Source of the DNA: Halomonas huangheensis | Lineage (GTDB): Bacteria; Pseudomonadota; Gammaproteobacteria; Pseudomonadales; Halomonadaceae | Length of the DNA: 64,000 nt | Assembly (NCBI RefSeq): GCF_001431725.1 | Contig: NZ_CP013106.1 | Span: forward strand, 4,154,001 to 4,218,000 | Direction: 5' to 3' | Part shown: positions 34,669-41,561 of the stretch, one piece after another | Layout of the letters: each line of letters begins with the position of its first letter | Numbering within the stretch: the first letter of the stretch is position 1 | The notes under the pieces: model-generated | Told to the model about the DNA's origin: nothing | Database searches by the model: none | Seen by the model: only the letters and a program-made list of their open reading frames with translations | Made by a program: the position numbers and the translations under genes

Positions 34669-35573
34669 AAGCCCTCCTTGCGCGTGTTATGGCTATTCAG
34701 TTCAGTCGCCATGCTCTCCAGCATGGCGTCGTCAAGGTCTGCACAGGAATTGCTGTAGCTGCTTCCCTGCTCTCTCGCGTCTTCGAGCCGAGCCTTGAGC
34801 GCTGGATGAGAGTGAATTTCGGGATGAAAACGAACGGCCTGCTCAGCGTAGAGCTGGCGATCCTCTGCCTGGTTCAGTGGTAATTTTTCTGCACGGGACA
34901 ACAAGATATCCACCCACTGCCACAATGCTTTTTCCTGCGCCTTTTCCGGCGCTGATATCAGCAGCGTATCCAGAACAGCATTGAGTGATGCCAGCCGATC
35001 AATACGACGCCACTGCTTTCTGTCGAGCATGAGCTGGGGCATGGCATATTGCTTCGTTGAGTGATGGCTCTGGCAATGCCAGTCACCTTGAGCATCCGGC
35101 CAACGCCATGCAGCTATAGGCCCCAGCAGTCGGTCCATCTGCTCAGGCTCCAATTGCCAACACAGGTGCCGAAAGACGTGTGGGTCATAGAACCGCAACC
35201 ACCACCGTCTCTTGTCACCGGTCCGACGCTGCTCCAGGTGAAGCTTGAGATGCTGCGCTATAACATCTGCGGAAGCATCGCTTTGAAGGAGCGCGCAGAA
35301 GAACGTCACTCCACGCCGCTGATGACGCCCAATACGCTCCACAAGCGCCAAGCGAGCCTCGGATGACAGCTCATTCAAGCGAATCAGCTGAGGGAGCAGA
35401 TGAGGACGGACATTGGCATGCGGAGTCACCAGTGGTTCACAAGGCAGGTCTGCCCATGCCTCCGGCTCCACGATCAATGGATTCAGCAGGGCGTACTCGT
35501 GCGTCAGTAACCAATCAGGCACAAGCTCCGTTGCTACTCCCTGATCTCGAGTGTCTGGTTGTTGGTGAGGCAT
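34665..35573 (-). CDS. DUF4123 effector adaptor/chaperone (Tap/TEC, VasW-like)
   Basis: Adaptor of 302 aa that loads an effector on VgrG. The segment RWWLRFYDPHVFRHLCWQLEPEQM is the DUF4123 signature (RxYDPRV-like), preceded by AWADLPCEPLV. The gene lies between vgrG (7 bases upstream) and the effector, which it overlaps by ATGA, the standard position for an adaptor that is specific to the next gene. Confidence 0.88.
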   Translation of the reverse strand: MPHQQPDTRDQGVATELVPDWLLTHEYALLNPLIVEPEAWADLPCEPLVTPHANVRPHLLPQLIRLNELSSEARLALVERIGRHQRRGVTFFCALLQSDASADVIAQHLKLHLEQRRTGDKRRWWLRFYDPHVFRHLCWQLEPEQMDRLLGPIAAWRWPDAQGDWHCQSHHSTKQYAMPQLMLDRKQWRRIDRLASLNAVLDTLLISAPEKAQEKALWQWVDILLSRAEKLPLNQAEDRQLYAEQAVRFHPEIHSHPALKARLEDAREQGSSYSNSCADLDDAMLESMATELNSHNTRKEGL

Positions 35574-35579
35574 GAAGCG

Positions 35580-38228
35580 TTACCCTCCCAACGGCATGGC
35601 ACCGCTACGCTGCTTATCTGCGCCTTTCATCTGAGTTTCACAACCGCCTTCCGGCAACTCCGACAACTCACTCCCCGTACTCGCGGGCCCGGCAAACAGG
35701 TGCTGGGCGCCTTTGACGTCGATCTTGCCCGGGGCGTGAACTTCAATATCACCCCCCTTGATGCGGATATAACCGCCGCCGCTGGTCAGCAGGATTTCCT
35801 CGGCGGCTTCAATGCGGATCTTCTGTTCCGTGGAGGTAATCTTGACGTCCTTCTCGGCGGTCAGCTCCATGTTGTCGCTCTGCGCCTGAACTTCGACCTT
35901 GCCCTGGGCGGCGAACAGCTTGATGCCGGCGCGCTGGACGAACATCGACAGCTTCTCGGACATGGTGGCGATCAGGCTCTTGCCGGTGGCGAGGTTAATA
36001 TCACGGCCACTGGTTACGCTCAGTGAATCCCCCTGTGCGAGGTGAGTGGACTCGGGGGTGCTCAGCGCAATGCCGGCTGGTGAGGCGGCGTGTAACCAGG
36101 GTGCCTTGAGTCTGGCCGCCTCGCCACGCCCGCCTTGCGTGGCGGTGCGTGCGCTACTGCCGTCGAATGCGCTGGTGCTTTCCGCTGAGCCCCGGTTTTC
36201 TGAAGAACCATAGCGTCCCTGGGCATCCTCGCTGGCCTGCTTGAGGTTGGCGCGGGCGTCGAGGGGCTCGGCATTGTGGCTGGTAGCACTCTCGCTGAGG
36301 CTGTCGGAGAGCTGCCAGGCGCTCAAGAGTTGCTGCCAGGCCGGGGTCATGTCGAGCTGTTCGCCGTTGGCACCAAGCTGGCCCCAACTGGTCAGCAACA
36401 GGCCTTCGTTGGCTCGTATCGCGCCATAGGCATCGGAGCGCAGTTCGAAGCCGCTGCCGCGGAATGCGCCACGGGTGTTGCCCTGCTGATCAATCAGGTA
36501 GCCGAGGTTGAGCTGGCTTTTGCTGTGCTCGGAATTGAGGCGCACACGCTCCTGATCAGTGGCATCATCGAATACCAGTTCATTGAACTTGCTGCCGCGA
36601 TAGGTCTTGGTCTTGAAGCCCGACAGCAGGCCATTGCTGTGCCATTCGGGAGTCTGGTCGCCGTTGTAGACGCGACCGGTAATCAGTGGACGGTCGGCAT
36701 CACCTTCGAGGAAGTCGACGATGACCTCCTGATCGATCCGCGGTACAAACACACCACCCCAGCGACCACTGGCATTGGGCTGGGAGACGCGTACCCAACA
36801 GCTCGAGTTGCCGTCACGCTGGCCGAGGCGATCCCAGTGAAACTGGATCTTGACCCGGTTGAGGTGATCGGTGTGGATTTCCTCGCCCTCGGGACCAACC
36901 ACGGTGGCCGTTTGCGGGCCGCCGATGACCGGGCGCGGGTGATCCAGGGAGGAGCGATAAGGCTGGCTGAGGCGCTGGGCCTCGAAATCGACCAGGTAAT
37001 GCCCGGTCCCGGCCTGTTGATAGTCCTCGTGGCGATGGCTGTTGTCTTCGAGGCCATGCGCCTCGCGTGCTGCGGCCAGTTGAGGCTGGAGGCTGCCGGG
37101 CAAAGTACGCAGATGGGCGGAAACCGGCAGCGCATTCTCGGCGTGGATATTCAGCCCCAGTACCAGGAACTGGCGTTCCTCCTCGGACCCCCTGTCATTG
37201 ATACCCGAGGCATGACGGGCATGCTGGCTGAGTTCGAACCACTGGCCGACCTTCAACTGCCGAGCGCCACCAAAACCGCGGAAGCGCTTGGCCTGAGACT
37301 CCAACGCCTCGAGACGATTAAGCGTCAGGTGTTCGCCACGCTCATGGTCGAGGTAATAGTACTCGCCGGGGTAGTCATAGACTTCCAGATCCGGCAGGTT
37401 GCCCTGATCACGCACCGTCTCCATGCTGGTGTGCTTTTCCAGTCCTGACTGCTTGTAATCAAAGGTACCGATACTGACGCGGGTCGGCTGCTGCTGACGC
37501 ACCCCGCTCCATTGGGTGATGGAATCCTGTGTCTCGGTGGCATCCTGGCGATGGAAACGAATGGTCCGAGGCGATACCGCCAAGCAAGTTTCGACATCAT
37601 CGGTGATCACCAGGCGGTGGCCGTCGATACTCCCTGCCTGGCCTTCACCATCGTCATTGCCGCCATGCTCGAAGTAATAGAACAGGCCTTCCTGTTCCAT
37701 GAGTCGATTGACGAAGTTGAAGTCGCTCTCGCGATACTGCACGCAGTAGCTGCGCGCCGGATAATCACGACGCAGATCCAGGCGCCAGCGCCCCTGGGCA
37801 ATGGCGTGCTGCTCGAAGACGTCTTCCAGGATATCGACCACGCTGCGATCCTGGAAAATGCGGCTATCGCGGCCCAGCTTGAGCATCGCCAGCCACGGCA
37901 CCAGGGTGACCTGATAATAGAAGACTCCGCCATCCTCTCCGAGAAGCGCAGCCGATTCGACCAGCCCGGAAAGCTGGCGATAGTTGCCACCGGCCTGACG
38001 TATGGACAATTCGGCGGGCTGAGCCATCAGCGTCTTGAGCTCGATGTCTCCGTCCTGGGAGATGCAGTCCAGGGTGTAGGCAAAGGGTCTCGAGAGACGT
38101 TCCTCGCCCACCATGCGATGAGGAATGAGGTCACTGTCGCCCAGCTGCAGTTGCAGCAGGCGTTCGTCCTGGGTCAGCTCTACATCGAAGGACTCGAGGA
38201 TGTTATCCAGCAGGTTGAATTCTTTCAT
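35580..38228 (-). CDS. tssI: VgrG spike protein
   Basis: VgrG of 882 aa. Order: gp27/phage tail-like region with LIPHRMVGEERLSRPFAYTL and the conserved CVQYRESDFNFVNRLMEQEGL-type segment, an OB-fold/gp5-like region with DHLNRVKIQFHWDRLGQ and SCWVRVSQPNASG, a long beta-rich needle with the DUF2345 domain (about residues 700-850). No extra toxin domain follows the DUF2345 region, so effectors are probably delivered through the adaptor. It overlaps the thiolase-like gene by ATGA. Confidence 0.95.
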   Translation of the reverse strand: MKEFNLLDNILESFDVELTQDERLLQLQLGDSDLIPHRMVGEERLSRPFAYTLDCISQDGDIELKTLMAQPAELSIRQAGGNYRQLSGLVESAALLGEDGGVFYYQVTLVPWLAMLKLGRDSRIFQDRSVVDILEDVFEQHAIAQGRWRLDLRRDYPARSYCVQYRESDFNFVNRLMEQEGLFYYFEHGGNDDGEGQAGSIDGHRLVITDDVETCLAVSPRTIRFHRQDATETQDSITQWSGVRQQQPTRVSIGTFDYKQSGLEKHTSMETVRDQGNLPDLEVYDYPGEYYYLDHERGEHLTLNRLEALESQAKRFRGFGGARQLKVGQWFELSQHARHASGINDRGSEEERQFLVLGLNIHAENALPVSAHLRTLPGSLQPQLAAAREAHGLEDNSHRHEDYQQAGTGHYLVDFEAQRLSQPYRSSLDHPRPVIGGPQTATVVGPEGEEIHTDHLNRVKIQFHWDRLGQRDGNSSCWVRVSQPNASGRWGGVFVPRIDQEVIVDFLEGDADRPLITGRVYNGDQTPEWHSNGLLSGFKTKTYRGSKFNELVFDDATDQERVRLNSEHSKSQLNLGYLIDQQGNTRGAFRGSGFELRSDAYGAIRANEGLLLTSWGQLGANGEQLDMTPAWQQLLSAWQLSDSLSESATSHNAEPLDARANLKQASEDAQGRYGSSENRGSAESTSAFDGSSARTATQGGRGEAARLKAPWLHAASPAGIALSTPESTHLAQGDSLSVTSGRDINLATGKSLIATMSEKLSMFVQRAGIKLFAAQGKVEVQAQSDNMELTAEKDVKITSTEQKIRIEAAEEILLTSGGGYIRIKGGDIEVHAPGKIDVKGAQHLFAGPASTGSELSELPEGGCETQMKGADKQRSGAMPLGG

Positions 38229-39421
38229 GACGCACTCCCTTCACCATTTGCGGAGGTCCGTTCCGCGTCCTCTGCACCGTTTCCCCCAACCCGAGATGCG
38301 GCACAACTGCGCAGGACCATGCTGCGACTGCTTTGCTCTTTCACCACATTCAGTACCACAGCGCTCTCGTCATCGCTCAGCGGGGCGACAGCCAACAGCA
38401 ACTGCAGTGCTGTCAGCGCTTCACCCGGCCAGCCACACCAGTGCGCCACATTGATGCCATGATCGATCAGGTCGAGTTCGCTCCAGCGCTCGGTCAACGG
38501 ACCAGCCACTTCTGTGCTACGTCCCGGCAGCCCCAACGCATCCACAACCACTCGGCTTGGCTCTTCGGCGTCGGCATCGTCTGCCGCATCCGGCCAGCTC
38601 TGCTCCAATAATTCCTTCACGATGGAAGGACCTTTCCGCCCTCGGGCCTTGCTCGATCGCGGCGCATGCTCCTGCTCGGCGGCGCTATCCAGCCACCAGC
38701 CGGAGGCATATTCGATATCGTCTTCCAGCGCCCGCTGCATCAACAACGCCACGGCGGCCTCTCCCGGCACCAACCCTTCTGGACGCGCGGTACGTCTCAA
38801 CAAACCACGCTGTTCAAGACGCGAGACCTCGGTGACATTGATCAGTGAGTCGGCACTGATCCACAACACATGGGGATGACCACCGGCTTCGCTGACCGCC
38901 AGACAGTGATGCGGATTCCAACCGCTGGCGTTGTGGCGAATCTCACCCAGACGTTCGCCATACTCGGTTTCCTTCACCGCAAGCTGGATCTGTTCCAGCA
39001 GAAGGCTCGCGGTCTCTGGAGAACGCAGAGCAAGGCTCACGACAATATCGAAGCGCTCGTTCTCGGGTAGAGCCTCGAGCATCATCAGCGCATCGTGGAG
39101 GCTGGTCTGGATCAGCTCATGCAGGCGCAGTGCCTTGGGCTCATGGTTCCTGAGCCGCGCCTCATTGACTGGCATCACTTCCTGCACCGCACAGGCCATC
39201 AGTGGAAAGCCATCGGGGCCCCGCATGCTTTGAGACAACTCGGCACGAACGCCCTCGGGCACCATATCCATGGCCAACACGCCGGCCGCCGTCACGGCGA
39301 CACCGTCCACCAGGCGCAACCGATCCGTGCGGAAATCGCTGCGTTCCTCCACCACCACCGGTTTCTCGACGACGGGCGGAGTACGCTGCTGGAGCAGGTC
39401 GTATATCGATGCCCTCGACAT
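38225..39421 (-). CDS. Thiolase/ketosynthase-like T6SS-associated protein
   Basis: Protein of 398 aa between tssA and vgrG. I do not find a named match, but RLVDGVAVTAAGVLAMDMVP, SVALRSPETA-like strands, WNPHHCLAVSEAGGHPHVLWISADSLIN and GLVPGEAAVALLM resemble the two core halves of the thiolase/ketosynthase fold (the last resembles the GxxPGEGAAAL motif of ketosynthases). C35 and other residues do not form a clear catalytic Cys-His-His set. The C-terminal 100 residues are acidic and variable. Overlap with vgrG (ATGA) ties it to spike or effector assembly. Confidence 0.6.
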   Translation of the reverse strand: MSRASIYDLLQQRTPPVVEKPVVVEERSDFRTDRLRLVDGVAVTAAGVLAMDMVPEGVRAELSQSMRGPDGFPLMACAVQEVMPVNEARLRNHEPKALRLHELIQTSLHDALMMLEALPENERFDIVVSLALRSPETASLLLEQIQLAVKETEYGERLGEIRHNASGWNPHHCLAVSEAGGHPHVLWISADSLINVTEVSRLEQRGLLRRTARPEGLVPGEAAVALLMQRALEDDIEYASGWWLDSAAEQEHAPRSSKARGRKGPSIVKELLEQSWPDAADDADAEEPSRVVVDALGLPGRSTEVAGPLTERWSELDLIDHGINVAHWCGWPGEALTALQLLLAVAPLSDDESAVVLNVVKEQSSRSMVLRSCAASRVGGNGAEDAERTSANGEGSAS

Positions 39422-39424
39422 TCC

Positions 39425-40525
39425 CTAGTCTCCGTCCCGGCGCTGCGTGCCGAGTGTCTCGCGAATGCCATCGATGATGTGGTCCTCGCGAATCACATCA
39501 CGCAGCCAGTCTTCCAGAGGCATACGGCCCCAACGCACGGCCCGCTCGACCAGGTAAGGTACCGGACTGTGTGGCTCGCTGCCCTTGAAGAACTGAGCCA
39601 CGCCATTGAGCATCTCGAAGGCTTCCTCACGAGTCTGCGGTGTGGTGCGCAAGGCGGCTTGAGGAGCGGCCTCTACGGCCGATGCCTGAGCCGCCTTGCT
39701 GGTGGACACAGGAGCCTCCTGCGACGCCACAACCTGAGGCTCGGCTGCCTCGCTTGCGTCGCCGAAATCGACTCCACGCTCATTGAGTACGCGTTCGATC
39801 AGTTGGCTGCACTCGCGCAATACTTCCTTGAGCTCGTTGAAGCTCGGTGCCTGATCACCCATGTGCTCGGTGAGGATTTCATCCAACTCTGTCAGCACCT
39901 GCTGACAGCGCTCGATTTGCGTATGGCGCTCGGTCAGGAAGTCGGTCTCCGTCAGCACCACCGAGCGTTGGAATATCTCGGCATTGATCTTGCCGTCAGC
40001 CAGCGCCCCTTCCATGGCATCGCGATCATTGCGTGCAAGGTTCTCGACCTGGCGTGACTCTTCATAGCGCGCCAGCCCGTACTCCTGCCCTTCCAATAGC
40101 GGAATTTCGCCGACCATGCCCGCCAGAGAGGTATCCAGCCAGGAAAGGCGCCCAATACGCTCTTCATCACCATCTTCGAGCGTTGGATAGAGTGGTTCCC
40201 AGAAGCGTTGGCACAGTTCTGTGACAAGCTCGATGCCGTAAGCCATCCCGGTGAAGTGGTTGCGGTGCGATAGCCCTTCACACAGCCATCCGGCCAGCAT
40301 CAGATCCTTGCTCTGCTCCGCCAGAGCCTGCGAGGACAGGTTGATGACCTCGTTCCAGTCGGACTTCTTGAGGTCGGACTGCCATTCCCCCTGGCTGAGG
40401 TAGGTTGGATCGGCGCGACGCGCTTCCTTGATCTGATCCATGAGCAATGAAAAGCTCAGATCTTCTCCCGTACCATGCTCACCAATTGGGGCGAGCAGGG
40501 CTTCACGATCCCATTCGTCGACCAT
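39425..40525 (-). CDS. tssA: T6SS baseplate/cap protein TssA
   Basis: TssA of 366 aa with the N-terminal ImpA domain: LLAPIGEHGTGEDLSFSLLMDQIKEARR followed by DWNEVINLSSQALAEQSKDLMLAGWL and GLSWLDTSL-like segments. The C-terminal third is a different module (SPVPYLVERAVRWGRMPLEDWL), matching TssA proteins that carry a short C-terminal VasJ-like tail. The open frame begins at 40543, but AGAGGAAC stands before ATG 40525. It is the first gene after the hairpin-rich spacer 3' of hcp. Confidence 0.9.
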   Translation of the reverse strand: MVDEWDREALLAPIGEHGTGEDLSFSLLMDQIKEARRADPTYLSQGEWQSDLKKSDWNEVINLSSQALAEQSKDLMLAGWLCEGLSHRNHFTGMAYGIELVTELCQRFWEPLYPTLEDGDEERIGRLSWLDTSLAGMVGEIPLLEGQEYGLARYEESRQVENLARNDRDAMEGALADGKINAEIFQRSVVLTETDFLTERHTQIERCQQVLTELDEILTEHMGDQAPSFNELKEVLRECSQLIERVLNERGVDFGDASEAAEPQVVASQEAPVSTSKAAQASAVEAAPQAALRTTPQTREEAFEMLNGVAQFFKGSEPHSPVPYLVERAVRWGRMPLEDWLRDVIREDHIIDGIRETLGTQRRDGD

Positions 40526-40549
40526 GCGAGTTCCTCTCGGCACAGGGAT

Positions 40550-40588
40550 TTATCCACATCGCCATGCGGACACCCCGGTTGTGGACAA
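40550..40588 (-). promoter_or_regulatory. Two inverted DnaA-box-like sequences upstream of tssA
   Basis: TTATCCACA (40550-40558), a perfect DnaA box, and TGTGGACAA (40580-40588), one mismatch from the box on the opposite strand, stand 21 bases apart, 25-63 bases before tssA. They may be a DnaA-responsive site or simply a hairpin in the leader, since the two arms can pair (TCCACA with TGTGGA). Confidence 0.35.
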
Positions 40589-40629
40589 AGTCATGATCTG
40601 CCGTCGTTCGTTGTGACCCACGGCATCAG

Positions 40630-40661
40630 CGATCAACAGCATTTACGATCAACAGTATCTG
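40630..40661. repeat. 16-bp tandem repeat in hcp-tssA spacer
   Basis: Two adjacent 16-base units (40630-40645 and 40646-40661) share CGATCAACAG and diverge in the last six bases. They lie upstream of tssA, between the DnaA-like boxes and the hairpins. Confidence 0.6.
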
Positions 40662-40665
40662 CGGC

Positions 40666-40767
40666 AGCCCTGATAGACAGGGCTCTCGCAGCCACTGGAT
40701 GAACAAAGGCCATGGGGTTTCCCCCATGGCCGGTACTGGGGACACAACGGCCGAAGCCGTTGTGTCC
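40666..40767 (-). terminator. Three successive hairpins downstream of hcp
   Basis: Read on the minus strand after the hcp stop: a perfect 12-bp stem (40740-40751 with 40756-40767), a perfect 10-bp stem (40708-40717 with 40722-40731) followed by TTTGTTC, and a perfect 7-bp stem (40666-40672 with 40678-40684). Such a series should stop most transcripts after hcp and also protect the hcp mRNA 3' end. Leaking transcription could supply tssA and vgrG. Confidence 0.75.
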
Positions 40768-40777
40768 ACCACGCCAC

Positions 40778-41323
40778 TCAGGAGTAGACGCGGTTGCGAG
40801 TGCGGTCCCAACCACCCGCGATGTTGCCGCCACCCTGGCCATCCTGACGCTTCTGCTGGGTGTAGTTGACCTTGATACGCGCGTAGTTGAACTTGATCTC
40901 CTCGGAAGGCAGATCGTGACGCGTGTCATGCACCGAGTCAGTAGAACCGCCGCCGCCGTTCTGGGCGAAGCTGGCCATGCCTTCCATACCAGTGGAGGAC
41001 ACGATGACTTCTTCCAGCCTCACTTCGAGGTAACGCACCTGGTCGCCGCCTGCACGATGCACCTGCAGGACGACTTCCTTGATGTGCTGACCACGGCAGC
41101 AAGCTTCGAACAGCTTGGGAGATGCCTTGTCGATGAACTTGGAAATGGCAAACTCGCTCAGGTTGACGCGCTCAGCGGAAGCACCACCCGCAGAGCTGGC
41201 AGTCGCAGAGGTTGCCTGGCTAGCACCGAACTCAAAGCTCAGCAGCTCAATCCAGTCCGTGTGGTTGGCATCCAGGCTTTCGCCGGGGATACCGTCGATT
41301 TTCAAATATGCATCAAATGCCAT
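40778..41323 (-). CDS. hcp: Hcp tube protein
   Basis: Hcp of 181 aa, the inner tube subunit of the T6SS (tssD). It opens with MAFDAYLKIDGIPGESLD, has the EFAISKFIDKASPKLFEACCRG segment and HRAGGDQVRYLEVRLEEVIVSS, all family hallmarks, and ends in a lysine/arginine-rich tail. No toxin is fused to it. The gene is separated on both sides by long hairpin-rich spacers, which suggests it is expressed at a different level from its neighbours. Confidence 0.96.
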   Translation of the reverse strand: MAFDAYLKIDGIPGESLDANHTDWIELLSFEFGASQATSATASSAGGASAERVNLSEFAISKFIDKASPKLFEACCRGQHIKEVVLQVHRAGGDQVRYLEVRLEEVIVSSTGMEGMASFAQNGGGGSTDSVHDTRHDLPSEEIKFNYARIKVNYTQQKRQDGQGGGNIAGGWDRTRNRVYS

Positions 41324-41370
41324 GTTTGGATTTCCCTATATTCGCGATGAATGGAACGACTGAACCCTTT

Positions 41371-41550
41371 TCGGGAGCCGGGGCGCCCCCCGGATAATCC
41401 CTTCGGGCCTTTCTTCAGGCACGCTACCGCCCGGGAGCTACCATGCCCCCTTCCGGAACGGCCCTCCTTGTTCCCACCTCCGGAGAAGTGGGTTCCTCCC
41501 TGCAACAGGGAGAAACTTCGGGGAAGCACCCGATTCAGCTGGTGTTTCCC
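41371..41550 (-). promoter_or_regulatory. Hairpin-rich spacer between the TssM-OmpA gene and hcp
   Basis: The 238-base spacer holds at least four dyads: 41521-41530 with 41541-41550 (9 of 10 pairs plus one wobble), 41496-41502 with 41506-41512 (perfect 7 bp), 41473-41477 with 41488-41492, and 41378-41383 with 41388-41393 (perfect 6 bp, GC only). The first lies 11 bases after the upstream stop and can act as terminator. The others would fold in the hcp leader. No gene fits in the spacer. Confidence 0.65.
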
Positions 41551-41561
41551 CCGATTCGCAC

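Noticed and set aside
36276-37448. 390-residue open frame antisense to vgrG
   Set aside because: Fully inside vgrG on the opposite strand; no recognisable domain.
39095-40057. 320-residue open frame antisense to tssA and the thiolase-like gene
   Set aside because: It crosses the boundary of two well supported genes and has no motif of its own.
40550-40588. Possible replication origin
   Set aside because: Only two DnaA-like boxes, no AT-rich unwinding region and no dnaA/dnaN/rpmH genes nearby.
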